From Filosporella fistucella (taxonomy: Eukaryota; Ascomycota; Leotiomycetes; Helotiales), in the NCBI GenBank assembly GCA_030077755.1, contig JAQJZZ010000012.1:930001-994000 (forward strand): DNA of 64,000 nt, in the 5' to 3' direction. Positions 45,735 through 58,652 of the stretch are shown piece by piece. Below the pieces are notes generated by a model. The model was not told the DNA's origin and ran no database searches. It saw only the letters and a program-made list of their open reading frames with translations. Position numbers and translations under genes: made by a program. Within the stretch, counting starts at the first letter, position 1. Every line of letters begins with the position of its first letter.

Positions 45735-47915
45735 ATTACTTCTAGGTATTATTAAAGGTTCCTAAATGAGTGTGATTCAATCAAGTCTGGTTTACCTGAT
45801 CAACAGGCCAGCCGAGATTCATTGACGAACCAGCGTCGGTATAACGGACGAAGGAAAGATGAACGAAATCAAGACATGGAAAGAGACGAGATGGGGATAA
45901 TCGTAAATATGGTCGAGAGGAATTGGGTAGTAGAAACATTTTGCGAAACAAGTGACGCATCCTCATGTGAAGAGGAGCTCTGCATGATGGTCTCCGCATA
46001 TGGGCAGTACTTAGAGTCTGAGAACAAGCATAAAGTTTCGCATATTTAATCTTTCAGTATGCGATAACAGATAAGAGGTCCTTTGGAGGCCTGTCTGCGG
46101 ATCTAACCACATACGTATTCAGTTTGAAAGGTCGAAGTCCCGTTTCAAGCTTGAGTTGACAGCACATCACACGAAAAAGCAATGTTGAAGGAGAAATTGA
46201 GCAACGAATACTGAAAATTGATAGGCTTAAAGATATCATGTCAAATGATAATGCAACATATTATCGTAGCCACTGCAGCTTGGACTTCAGCATAGACATT
46301 CGGAAGCCTGTCTTGAATTGGCAATTATCGTGAAAGTGAGTTGCCAAGGAGGGTTTTCTCCTGCTTAGATAATTAGAAAAGAATGTAAAGTGTAGAATTT
46401 AGCTATTCAATGCCTTATTGTCTCGCAAAAACCTACTTCCCGGCTCTCAAGCCGGTGTAGGAAGGTTTTCAGCACAGTAGTGTGGGGAAGCTATCTTGAC
46501 TTCCCGTTGGAGGTTTCTGGCATCCCTCTGATAATGAACGTGCCCGTCTGTGCGATAAGATCCAATCGCTCCTCACTGTTACGAAGCTTGGGTCTCGGAT
46601 TGGCATTTAGAAAATTTGCCCGACAACACGCGTTAGAGAACAGGGATGCCCATCATTTCGGTGCTAATATTAGAGTTCAGCAAATCCCACCAAATGCGCA
46701 ATTTCGACCTCACGGAGCTTTAAGAAGAAAGTATGGACGACAAATTTGAACCATAATCACTTCATTCAACTTCCTCAAATTTATTTCTGAGCGTTTGATG
46801 ACCTTCGCTAAACCAAATTCATTTGCCATTGAGTATGTAAAACGGAAACCTGGGAAGTGGACTTCAAACTTCCGAAATTTATTTATCATGGAGATACTTG
46901 ATCATCTCGAGTCTATCCGCGCTCACGGCCTCGTCCGAACGTTCTGATAGCACTGGCTCCCGAGTTATTGTGTATTGCTGCAGCCAATCGAGGTCATCTT
47001 TTCCTTCCACCGCCAATTAGAGCATCAAACTCTCTCGGAGATTTCATGCCGTCAACGCGCTTGCGTCTGGGCAAGAATGGCTTCATTCGATTGGAATAAA
47101 CCCCTGATACAGTGGTAGATGTTAAGCGCAAATGTAAACAGAACTTTATACTTGGTATCTCAATGCTGTGGCAGTTGAACAGTGCTAAATGCCCTCTCGT
47201 TGCGAGCATTAATATGAAAGCCGGGTGGATTTTGTCCGGCAGAGGGACCGAAGGACAACTAGACCTGAATTCAATATCTTGCTAAGCGCAGGAGGGTTTA
47301 CTGCTAAAAAGAACTCCATAGAGTGCGATAAGCAGGAGTTTGGGGGATACTTTGAGCGTGAAGGACTCTTCGTCGATTTCGATAATGATGGCATTTGCTT
47401 GTGCCAATGCAACTGGCCTAACCATATGTCTTCCTGCATTGCTGTATGGCTTTGGAGTTTGTTGAAAGGCTCATGATAATCCCCCAACAAGACAGAGGTA
47501 GGCTTGATGCGAGCTATGTGCTGTCAAGAACCGCGAAATGTAACACTGGCCAACACAAGAAGCTGTAGAGATTAACGAGGTAAATCTAGTGCCTGAGGTG
47601 TCCGTTTTCCCTCAGGCTATCACACCCCCTGCCCACGCATATTTACTTCCTGTCCCACGTTCTATTCTTCACACATCAGCTGGATATGTTCAGCCACTAA
47701 TTGTCGACCAGGCAGATACCAAGATAACCCTGACCAATTTCGAAGCCTTTCATATGCTCGTAGTGAGCGGCAAATGTCCTATTTACACACTGCTTTTGCA
47801 GACATTCTCTCTCATCTACCCGTGCTTTGGGTGATCGTTGCCTTATCACCTTGAAATGATCTTCTGCTAGCAAGCTGCATGGCCACAGACTCAATTTCCG
47901 TCTCTGCTTTACGCC
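45735..47915. other. intergenic, 2.2 kb, no intact gene
   Basis: No supported gene between the mucin-like gene and the HET pseudogene. A small hairpin (CCGGCT/AGCCGG, arms 46440-46445 and 46450-46455, flanked by CCTAC/GTAGG) is present. The open frame at 47225-47476 is short and unrecognised. The stretch may include remnants of the region upstream of the decayed HET gene. Confidence 0.45.
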
Positions 47916-49544
47916 ATGCGTCTTCTCCATGCGCAAACATTCGAGCTCCAGCAGTTTTTCGACACCGCAGTGCCTCAGTATGCTATCTTATCTCATACTT
48001 GGGGTCCGGAAGAGGTTACTCTTCAAGAGCTGGGACAGATTCTGTCAACTCCTGATTCTGGCTTGCAATCCAAGGCGGTGTTCCGCAAAATTGAGCTCTC
48101 CTGCCAGCGTGCTCTTCGTGACGGCCTTCAGTACACATTGATTGATACCTGCTGCATCGATAAAACAAGTTCCGCCTAGTTTAGTGAAGCAATCAATTCA
48201 ATGTTCTGTTGGTACGCCCAGGCCAACATGTGTTATGCATATCTAGCTGACGTGCCCGTGGATTTGACTCTTCCGCATCTTGGAGACGGGCATGCACTCA
48301 GTAAGAAAGAGGAAGATGAATTGATGATTTCTAACTTCTCTCGAAGTCGTTGGTCCAAAAGAGGAGGGACTTTGCAGGAATTGATTGCGCCGGCGGAAGT
48401 GAAATTCTACAACCATAACTTTGGGTTCATTGGGTCGAACAGAACTCTTGCTTATCTGATCAGCCGAATTACTAGCATTGATGAGGCACTTCTTCTCAGA
48501 GAACAGCCAGTACAGGCCTTTTGCGTTGCACGTAAGATGTCCTGGGCGGCTAAAAGAACGAAAACGCGCCTGGAAGATATAGCTTACTCTCTCCTTGGGC
48601 TATTCGATGTTAACATGCCTCTTCTTTATGGCGAAGGAGCGCATACGTATTTTCGACTTCAAGAGGAGATTATCAAAGCTTCGACGACAGTCTATCTCTG
48701 CGTGGGAAGACGAAATTGAGAAGGGAAGGGGTTTGTTTGCTCCAGCACCTAATTGTTTTGCGAAGTCAAAGAACATTGTCTTATGGGACGGAGATGAAGC
48801 CAACGAGCCGTTTGGAATGACAACCCTTGGTCTCAGGCTGCGATTGCCCCTTGTGGAAACTATGGATGATCATGGTGAGTTGCAACGTAAAGGTGTATTG
48901 GGATGCCGGTACGAAGACGAGCTCTCTGGCCCTATGAGACTCGGTCTCGAGAGAATGACGCGCTCAGGAGGGTACCCACTCGTACATAACGGACCAAAGC
49001 TATCAGTTGTACCCCTGATAGACGTCGCCTCGGCCACATATAAGACAGTATCAATTCTTGAAAGATCCGATACAAGAGCCGCATTTGAACGAGCATCTCC
49101 TATCCATGGCAACCAAAAATGCTGGGTCAAGTTCATTGGCAATAAGGGAGGCTTTGAAATTGCTGAGACATATCCTCAAAAGTTTTGGAACACCAGAACT
49201 GGTGTCTTCGTCCCACCTCGTGGCTCTAACATCACTGGTGGCGCGCACTTTCTTAGCTAGGACGGCATGGAATTTGCTTTGGCTTTCGGATACATGCGCG
49301 AAGGTGCCCTGCTAGATACTACTCAGTTTTATAACGAATGATTAACGCTCGCCAAACATGAAGAGGGCTTATCTTTGGAGCAGATATCCATACGCAGCTC
49401 GATCGAGGAGGCGAGCGTGATGTGGGTTCAAATTCAAGTAGAAGTTGTGAGGAAGCTGACGATTGAGGCTTCGATCATAACTGAAACGGTGGTGGATGAG
49501 ACTGTGTTCGCTGTTACCTTGAGGGTGAGTGAAGTGACTAGATA
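47916..49544 (+). pseudogene. decayed HET-domain gene (HET-E/D type)
   Basis: Relic of a second HET gene, of the type whose product starts MRLL and reads PQYAILSHTWG. Preserved pieces are IDTCCIDKTSSA, INSMFCWYAQANMCYAYLADV, TLQELIAPAEVKFYN, KTRLEDIAYSLLGLFDVNMP and LYGEGAHTYFRLQEEI. Breaks: an in-frame TAG at 48177-48179, where relatives continue without interruption; a one-base frameshift between about 48670 and 48700, after EEIIKAS; and a second TAG at 49258-49260. The strongly conserved Trp before TLQEL is Gly. Beyond 49340 another frame still reads like the tail of such proteins up to about 49544. Several independent lesions make a sequencing error unlikely. It was probably a vegetative-incompatibility gene that has lost function. 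Confidence 0.88.
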
Positions 49545-50718
49545 AATAAATTCAACAACAATTGTTGTTGACCCTACTGTAAATGCAAATGCGAATGCGT
49601 TCAGTGTAATCTCATTGTCCATCATTGTACATATAGCTAAGCAGGCCACTGTTGAGCTGCTCACTGGCCAGGACACCGTCTCCATCCAATACTGAACTGT
49701 TGTGGACATGCTCTCGACATGGCTACTTGCTCATGGCAGTTTTTGCAATCCCTGGTCCATATTGCGGGCAATCTACTGCGCAACACAGACAGTCAGTATT
49801 CCCTTTCGTTTCAAGGCGCTTGGTATCTGATAATTTGGTCGGCGATTACCTCTGAGAATATAACTTCAATCGGCCCATTTGATTTAGCAATGCCACGACT
49901 TAAGGACCATTTTGGTGTGGCGGATATAATCGTCTTACATTCAGCTGTCCTCTTTCATGCAGGTACCATACCGCTGCCTCCAAAAGTAACGTAACAAGTG
50001 ACAACATGAGAGAAAATAACTCAACTTGGATTGAACTCCGGTATCTTGACTCCAAGAATACATCAGATAAAGACTCTTACGTGAGAATAGCGATGTTTGG
50101 GAAGGTGTTGACCCTCGTCACATGCTGCGCATCTATGTATCAAGACCTGTGGTGAAATATTTCTAGCTTGTCATTTTCTTCAACTCTGGGCGCGGAACTA
50201 TCCACGGCAGCTCCGGCTCTGAGAACAGGGACGTCAGTTGAAGGTCGTGTGATAAATTGAAGCATCAAAAGAGAAATTATGATACGGCCGGGCTGTCGAT
50301 TTGGAGGAAATAGGAAAACAAGATGTTTCCAAGGACAAAGTAAATTGAAGCAAATGTCTTGTCCGTTCCAAGAATTCAAAATAAAGAATGGCCTTCGATT
50401 TGTGCTTCCCTCCCTGGCCGTTTCGTGGAATTTTCACTCGGTACTGTACCTGCAAACGCCCCGAAAAAAGCTTGGCTCCAGCAGCGCCACCGACACGCGA
50501 CCTCGCAACTTCTGGGTCTGGCTGGGAGTGCCGATGAGATCATTCGAACGCCGCCATCATTTCTGCTATCGAAGGGCCGAGGCTTTGACATTTCTCATTT
50601 TCATTTATATCTGCCATTTTGCCCCTTCTTGATTTTCATATCGTTCATTCTTCTTCTTACGGGCGATACAACTGCGACACGTTTCTGATTGAGACCACGA
50701 GCAATAGATTAAAACACA
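49545..50718. other. intergenic, no gene seen
   Basis: About 1.2 kb from the end of the HET relic to the lipase start. No gene-like frame; the last 200 bases are the lipase promoter and leader, rich in TTCTT. Confidence 0.4.
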
Positions 50719-52372
50719 ATGACTTCCTACCTATCACGCTTGAGCCCTGTGCCAGCCTTTCCCGATTACACTGGACCATATAAGGTTGGAACTATCGATG
50801 TCGAAATTCCTGTCTCTGAGCTCGAGTCTCCAAGTCCTGCTCCAGAAGAACACCTTTCAACCGTCCAGTATAGAATTTTCTACCCATGCGAGCCTGAATC
50901 TACCGGAAAGACTGTGAACTGGATTCCAGCACCGCAAAGAGATTATGTATCTGCATATACCAGATTCTTGGGGGCTGGAACGATATTGGCAGAATTCATC
51001 TCGTGAGTACCAGTACTACATTGACAATCCAGGCTGTTCTGACAATTGCAGATTCTTCCCCCGGCTGTTACACTACATCTCGATTCCTGTCCGAAAGAAT
51101 GCCCCCCTCCTACAACCTCCGACTTCGAACAAGCGATGGCCTGTCATGATATTCTCGCATGGCCTGGGAGGATCGAGAAACGCCTATTCACATCTGGTTG
51201 GATCAATTGCAAGCCACGGAATGGTTGTGATAGCTCCAGAACACAGAGATGGCTCGACACCAATATCCTACATTCGGGATGTGCCCTCCAATAACTCAAT
51301 CTCCGAGAAGTGCTCCGCGCGTAGAAGCAAGCGCACAATCGATTATGTCAAACTTCCACATACCCCAAGTCCGGAGGTTGAGAATGCCAGAAATATGCAA
51401 TTGAAAGTGCGGCTGTGGGAATTGGGAGTGATTCATGACAGTTTATTGAAGCTCGACCTGGGTGACAAGATCAGTAATTTGAACACATCATCAACAAGTC
51501 TTCAGCCGTTCAAAGACAAAATGGACGTACATACTCCTGGAAAGACCGTATTTGCCGGACACTCATTTGGAGCAGCAACGGTTGTACAGTTCGTGAAAAG
51601 CACATTCTACTCTCCACGAACTTCCGAAGCGCCGAAAGATTATCTTCCACTCTTTACCCCTTCCTCTCGGTCCGCAATTGCGACTCAAATAACACCTGAT
51701 ACTCCTCTCGTGCTCCTTGATTGCTGGTGTATGCCCTTGCGGGCAGCTTCTACTCGCTGGCTTTGGAACTTGCCATTTCCATGTTATTCTCCAAATGGAC
51801 CCGGCGGTGCCGCAATTCTAGCAGTTGAGTCACAAGCTTTTTACAAGTGGCGTGTGCACTTAAAAGCCACCAAGCAGATGCTGTCACCAAATCCATCATC
51901 CGAGAGTTATGATTATACAAGTGAAGACGGCAAGCAATGGCCTGAGCCTAATTTCTTTTACGCTTCCACTGCAGCTCATCTTTCTCAGTCAGATTTTGGC
52001 TTGCTTTTCCCTTGGGTTACAAAACGCGTGTTCGGATCAGAAGAACCAGAAAGGATCATGCGACTCAACGTTCGAGCGATCCTGCAAGTACTGCGCATCC
52101 AAAAGGTTGAGGTATCAGAAACTTCTGCTGTGGACATGGAGCTCGAAGATGGCGACAATGAGGAGACCAAGGATGACAAACTTATCCTCGGCCGTGACCA
52201 GGAAGTTAGAGGTTGGAATTGGATCAGTACTGATGCCAACGATGTGCGAGATTCGGACAGTGAAGAGGAGAAGGAAGGAAAGGTTGAAAAGAGCGAGACC
52301 ACTGGTCCTGCACAGGCGGTAGTTGGAAACGAGATTTTGAAGGAGAGGGATGGCAGTGCCACAAAGTTGTGA
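50719..52372 (+). CDS. PAF-acetylhydrolase-type lipase
   Basis: Alpha/beta-hydrolase of the platelet-activating-factor acetylhydrolase (PAF-AH II) family, expected to hydrolyse short or oxidised acyl chains from phospholipids. Two exons, 50719-51002 and 51052-52372, 534 residues. The oxyanion-side motif is IFSHGLGGSRNAYSH. The nucleophile elbow GHSFGAATVVQF has Ser at about 266. The Asp is in PLVLLDCWCMPL and the His in STAAHLSQSDF, completing the triad in normal order. No signal peptide is present, so it is cytosolic, as for many fungal members. The last 90 residues are acidic and probably disordered (for example DMELEDGDNEETKDD). The intron is a normal GTGAGT..TTGCAG with phase 2. Confidence 0.93.
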
Positions 52373-54746
52373 TGCTTCGTATCTGGTGCAGAAGAAATGA
52401 CTTGTGGGAACTGGGTATGGTGACGAATTATGACTTTTTTGCGCAGCATTCTGCATTTAGACTTGGGAGTTTCCAGCGTTTGTTTTGGAGCATTTGATAC
52501 TAGCTATGGAGTTTTTTTAGAGCAGATTATAGACTGTGTAGATCACACATACCCCTTAGAATAGACGGACAGCATTTGAGATTATTATTTTACAACAGTA
52601 TTGAGATCTCTGTGTTGTCTTTTATGGCGCTCAATAGCGAATTGCAGATTAGGCCAAAAAGTCATGGCACCGGATTACACCTCATTTTGTGAATCTACTG
52701 CGACTTCCCAGTAGAAACGCGCGATTATTATCCCACAGCTCTAAGCCCGAGCATGAAAACACAGGCTATGAATACTGCCCACCAATTCCTCATCCTTCAT
52801 TTTATCTTAACATAAGATATCCCACTTCCTTTTTTGGGTAATTCGATAATTCCAATTCCCCCCTTCAAGTAAGGTTTTCACAAAATCTGAAGATTAACAA
52901 ACTCCAACATGTGCGAAGAGTTGCGCCGACTCAGCGTTGAATACCACCAAAAATCCCTCTTCCAGCAAAAATCGGCAACCGTATACGTGAGGGTTTTCAG
53001 AGGCTCGGAAACGTTTTGTCTGGAAGCAAAGGGAAAATCGGATAGTAAGCGAAAAGATAATAATATCATCATACTTGGTAAGAAGGACCGAAGATTTTGG
53101 TCACTCCTCTAAAACAATGCCGCATTGCTCAAATAAAACTGATAATCTACTCTATGAGGATATAAATATTCAGGCTAAAAAGATCGGTCTCAATTCTAGT
53201 CGTATATACACAAATAATCAATTGCACATCAACATCCGCCTTGGAAATGTTAACTTGAAGGAGTGGTAAGGGGACGCCCTTTTTTATAAAACCACCGCCT
53301 GGGGATCTCTAGTCCGCACACCTTTCGAGGGTGCGGAGGAGTTTTGCCTTTTTCAGGGGCTTTTCCACCTCAGTTTTAATATTGAAACAAGTTTTTCTTT
53401 GGCATTTGGAATATCACTTCCCCCTGGAATGGGATGCGATGAGGGTGGGGTTTATATGTGTTTAACTTCTGTTGACTTCCTTTTTTCTCTTCTCAATTAC
53501 TAGCGCAGGTATATCATTATTCGATTCATCCTCCCAATTCTTGCGTATAGCTTTTTTTTTTTTTTCAAAATTAACGCAACTGGCACTCGGGATTCAACTG
53601 ACTTGACTGGGACTCAGGAATCCATATTATACTATTCATAAAGACGAGAGCGAGGCTAGTGCAATGCACAGCGTACTGGAATCAGAGGGCTTCCTGGTAC
53701 TCAACGGTACCAATATCAGGCTCAATCACTCTGGCAGGTTCGTGAAGTTTTGCTCATGGTATCGCAACGAAATTTTCATTCTCCGCCGAGAGGAAGGCGC
53801 GAGAAAATTATCCGGATTGAGGCGAATAAGTTCGAGATTATGAAAAAACTACCCAAAACAGTCATGGAGATCCCAACTGGAGGAGGACAGGTATCAGGAA
53901 AAAAACCGGGAATGCTCTGCAAAGACTAGATGCCAGCAACGAATGTCTGGCTACAACAGAGAAGCAAGAGGCAGACATATTAATAGGATCGCCGCTTCAC
54001 AAATCAACCTGTCTCGGAGACTTGAAACTCGTTAGTGCAGGCGATGTACGCCGGGCCCCTATAAGCAGTTATGGAATCGAGCAGGAAATATGTCGTTTTA
54101 GAGGGGTATGTGTTGCCCCATGGGGCATAAAGGATGCCGAGGTCACCCACGCCGTTGTTAGGGAAAATTCTGATGAGCTGACTCTCAAAGGTCTCAAAGA
54201 ATAAGATGCAAGATATGTTACATGGGCACAGGTCTCCATCAGGATTCAGCAAGCACAAACAAAACAGCTCAGCACTGAGACTCACTAATCTTCAACCAAG
54301 AAGCAGAGGAAATCGGCGTAATGAGTCAGTGGAACTAATCTAATGTCGAGTTCCGTGAGATACTCAGAAAGGATTCAAAGCCACCTCTCGTTTGTGCTCG
54401 TGGAACACCACCTTGCGAATCATCTTGTTGTTCGTATAACATCTTGCAAACTTTCCACTGATTTCACAAGACATCCACACCTCATCAAGTCATCATGAAG
54501 GTGTATCTAGTAATGTCTCGTCTATTTCGTCTGCACGAAGAAATATATTTTGTTTTATGTACTCTGCGATCATTGAACATTATTGGCCTTTTACACTCTC
54601 AAAATCACGGGTCGCCAGCGTGCCATGATAAACTATGCTCGATTATATGAGTTGATGATGAATTATAGATTGCTAGATCTATACGTCTATGAAATGAGGT
54701 CTAGGAATTTATTCAAATCTTCTAGTATCAGACCTTCCTTTTCCAA
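52373..54746. other. intergenic, 2.4 kb, no gene seen
   Basis: Spacer between the convergent lipase and sugar-transporter genes. It contains a GC-rich hairpin near 53312-53335 (CCGCAC..GTGCGG around TTTCGA) and a long T run near 53552-53567. Open frames are short and unrecognised. Could include untranslated RNA, but nothing shows it. Confidence 0.45.
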
Positions 54747-56744
54747 TTATTCCAAATCGTACAATGGCTTCCTCGGCTTGACATCGCCACGCAAGATATA
54801 CTTGTTCATATACCACGGTAACATATCATAGTAGTACTTGGCATGATCTCTGACCCTGACAGAGAAGATGGTGTCCAACTCCTCTAAACTCAACGCTTTT
54901 GTTTCCTGCAAGCAGAAGTATGCGTATCCCCAACCGATGAAATTCCATCCTGCATACCATCCAAAGGCTCCTGTTGGAGTAAAGGCCTGTACAAGAGCCG
55001 GCCACGTGAGACTCAGAATGAAGTTGAAACCCCAAGTGGTCGCAGTCGCGAACGCCATACCGTACTCGCGCACGTACAATGGGAAGGCTTCGGCGCTATA
55101 TGTGAAAGGAACAGGACCTTCCCCAGGAGAATATACTACCATGAAAAGGTAGATCCCAAGTGCAACACAAGCTGTACGAGCCATTTCTGCTCCAATGTAA
55201 AAGCTGAAGCCAGTGAAAAGAAGCATCAGTCCCATAAGAGGGAATGTGGTGAGTAACAAGTTTCTTCTACCAAACGTATCGATGGTATAGATTGCAGGAA
55301 TAGCGAAAAGCCAGTTGACGATGCCAGTACCAAGCGATACGAGAAGTGCATTCGAACGACTGAAATCTGCATCGATGAAAATTTGAGTCGAGTAGTAGGC
55401 GATAACATTCACGCCGCAGAACTATTTCACTTATCAGTTATGTCCGTGGTACCACTCATGGTATATTTACCTGTTGCATAAACATTACGAAGAACGAAGA
55501 CTGAGCAGCACGACGGTTTCGGGGCACAGCGAAGAACTCCTTCCAGAGATTCTTGCCTTCTCGAAGTTTCTCCTCAATCACCAAGCTCTTGTGAATATAG
55601 TACAAATCTCGTGCCGCCATCAATTCACAATTGCGGAATCTCGACAAAGCTTGGTATGCTTTTCGATACCGATTTTTGGTCATATACCAACGAGGACTTT
55701 CCGGCACAAGATATACCATCATACAAACGAAGAATGGTGGGATGGATGTACTTCCGAGCATGAGACGCCAGTTCCAGAATGGCGTTACTGGATTTGCGGC
55801 ATCGTATCGGACGTTTTGAAAGGCGACGGAGACCACGAAACCTAACATGATGCCAAATGCTGTCCACATTTGCCACATCATTGTCAGGGCGCCTCTGATT
55901 GCTGTAGGTGCACATTCTGCTGCATAGACGGGGGTAGTTGAGGATTTGGCACCAACTGCGAGTCCGAGGCCGAAACGTGCAAGGAGGAGATTCCACCAGG
56001 AGTCTGCGGCTGCCATCCAGATTCCCTACAATCAAGTTAGTAATCTACAAGCAAATTACCATTTTGTACCGCAGAATCAACTCACTGTTGCAAAAGAGAT
56101 GAGGCATGAGATCCAGATACAACCTCTGCGTCCAAAGTAATAGTTGAGGGGCTTTGTAGTCCAGCAACCGATGAGAGCAGAACAGAGATAAGGAGCACCA
56201 TTCAAAAGTCCCCGCAACCATACCTGATCTTCGCCGATGTTGAATTCCAAGAAGTAGAAGATTTGAGCTCCGTTGACGGCAGTTTGATCCATTCCTTGCA
56301 CAATTGCAGATCCAGCACAGAGAACTATCATTCATATTAGCTTGTGCTTCGCAGGAAGACAGTTCAGAGCAACTTACTAGTCATGAAATACATCATCCAA
56401 GGCTGTTGCCATTTATGCGTCTTCTCCTTTCTAAACCATTCTCTCTCGGTCTCATCCAATTCCGGCAATTTCTCAAAATTCTTCGGATCCTGTGCAATCA
56501 ATGCTCCTTTCTTAAGCATGTCCACGAGATCCTCAAGCTCCTTCTCTTTAGCAAATTCTTCGACATCTGCCATTAGTTCTGCACGAGACATCCCTGCGAG
56601 AGGGTTCCTGAGCTTTGCGCTGACAGCTGCGACGCCATGTTGAGCGATGTTCTCATCGTTGACGCCGAGGGTAGAGGTGTCAGGGCTAGGATCAGATTGT
56701 TGGACCTGAGGCTTTTCCTCGTCGGACGGGGGTGTTCTATCCAT
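54747..56744 (-). CDS. sugar transporter (MFS, SP family)
   Basis: Plasma-membrane sugar:H+ symporter type, 611 residues, four exons: 56378-56744, 56086-56324, 55471-56025 and 54747-55421. A long cytosolic N-terminus of about 120 residues includes NPLAGMSRAELMADVEEFA, a pattern I recall from a fungal subgroup of sugar and alpha-glucoside permeases. Family motifs are CAGSAIVQGMDQTAVNGAQ in helix 1, FGRRGC in loop 2-3, VPESPRWY after helix 6, QQFCGVNVIAYYS in helix 7 (joined across the last intron), DTFGRRNLL, and GPVPFTYSAEAFPLYVRE in helix 10 with the ETKALSLEELD end of helix 12. The substrate is probably a hexose or oligosaccharide but cannot be fixed. Nothing is abnormal. Confidence 0.94.
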
Positions 56745-58652
56745 ATTGACGGTTGCTTAAATTAAGACTACACAACCTTTTGTGCCTTTGCTATTTGTCC
56801 CGATACGTTCTATCATTCAAAATCAAGAAACTCAAATCATGGGAAATTTCTCCTCAATATATACGCCACCATATTCCATCTCCTATCCTCACCCCATCAT
56901 CCCCTCAAACTTGGCTACCCATCTCCTGGCCACCAAAAATTTCAACTCCCACTTCTGGGCAGCCATTTCATCACCACTTTTATCAATTTCTCTCCTGCTC
57001 GCATGGGGCACAACAAGCACTCATCCAAGAAAGGCACTGATCCCCCCTTGGCCCACGCACCAAAAGCCGTTGACAGAAAGCGTAGCTGTTCATCGGGAGT
57101 TCATCGTCTTGGATCCAGATTGGCACATGTCACGATGCTTTTACCCGATGTTTACCAGACGGACGGCGTGACTGGCGCGCTTGGTATGGGGAGAAAGACC
57201 CGCGAGGTTTTAGGAGAGTTTTTCTTGGGTGCGGAAGGCTGTGTTTGTTAAGACACTTGGGAACGGCGGCGTTTCTTGGGCCAAGAGTCGGGAATTCTTG
57301 GCGGGTGTGGAGTGGAAGTTTGGATGTTGAGAATCGGGAGGCGATGATTTTCACGCACTTTTTGTTTGTTGAAATGCTCAGAAACTGGGGTGTTATCGTA
57401 CCAGGAACAGCAGGTTATGGGAGAACAATATTTGAAATGGTGGTGGCATTTCTGGGCGATAAGATTTTACGTAAAGCTAACCTTCTGTCCGGATTTCCTG
57501 TTGAGGTAACTCGTCTGCACTTGAGCAAGCATGTCTTGAGTAAACAATTCCATGTGATATCTGAGAATTACAGACGTGTAGCCCAAGTTCTGTCACATCG
57601 AGCTCGTCGTAACATAGATTCTCAAAGTACGATTACTCCCCTTAACGTTAAGCGAGACAAGATTATTATAGCCTTAATCGGCAAAGCACCTAGAACGTCA
57701 GAAGATGTAGGTCCTCACATTCACGAGCAAAACTATCAGACTGAATCAAATATAATTTCGTGCTCCTACACTTCCTTAATGACTCTATCTTGCCAAATGG
57801 AGAGGTAGTGGGATGGTGGCGTATTTAAAGGCCAGCTATCAATCTATTGTAACAAATATCTCGCAGCGCCTTTCCTTTCTTCACCGAGGCGACTTCAGAA
57901 ATTCTTGACTACCTTAAGAGTCTGGGCTACCTCTTGATTGTTGCTTCTACTCACTGTCGCGATGATTCTTCCCGCAATTTAAAAGACTTACACAAGACGG
58001 CATCCGGGAAGCTTGATTCTCTTGCCATTTTCATTGCTTGCTCTCCAGTATCTGACTATTTTGGTTGATTCCATGTCTCATTTTCCGAGAGACTTGGTAG
58101 CTGAAGGGTGTTCACCTTCGCTCCTGGACACTGCTCGCTTCACTATAGACTGACAAAAGTTTCACTTCCAGCCAAGTAAAACTTTTCCAAGTATCAACCA
58201 GCTGGACTGATGCCAGATAATAATAAACCAACTCCCTTCAGTTCAAGTGCACTTTTGGACGTTTGAACAGCCGGGGATAGTATCAGGAGCAAGTGTTCCC
58301 AGGGTATTTCATACACGTGATTTGAAGGATATGTTCTTCACTCAGCGGAATTTTCTGGTAGCAAGGCTCTGTCTCCTAATGTGATTTGCAGGTGGTTGAT
58401 TTATCTGAAGTTTCCAAGACACCTGTGCAAACAGTAACGCTTTGAAACACATTCAGTGAAGATTCTTATTTATCTTCTTTATTCCGTCTGGTAATCGCAG
58501 AAATCCTAAGAGCGTAAGCTCTACCACTGTCACAAGATGAAGCAAGCATATTCAACCTACAAATACGGTCCAAAGCTCAATATATACAGAGTTTCTCCAC
58601 TCATCTGTTCCAACGTCTCTATACAGGATTTCCCCAGCACCCCTCCTGCCGG
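56745..58652. other. intergenic, 1.9 kb, no gene called
   Basis: Upstream region of the sugar transporter and 3' flank of the WW gene. Plus-strand open frames at 56782-57171 and 57245-57808 overlap imperfectly and look like random openness; the longer one lacks a good ATG and any motif. Confidence 0.45.

Noticed and set aside
46432..46461. Hairpin resembling part of a tRNA or element terminus
   Set aside because: No cloverleaf, no B box and no partner repeat within reach; noted only as a small inverted repeat.
47225..47476. 83-codon plus-strand frame upstream of the HET relic
   Set aside because: Some cysteines and a plausible length, but no family and no transcript signals; not enough to call.
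57245..57808. 187-codon open frame on the plus strand
   Set aside because: It begins at a TTG, has no family motif and sits in a promoter-like spacer; I judge it random.
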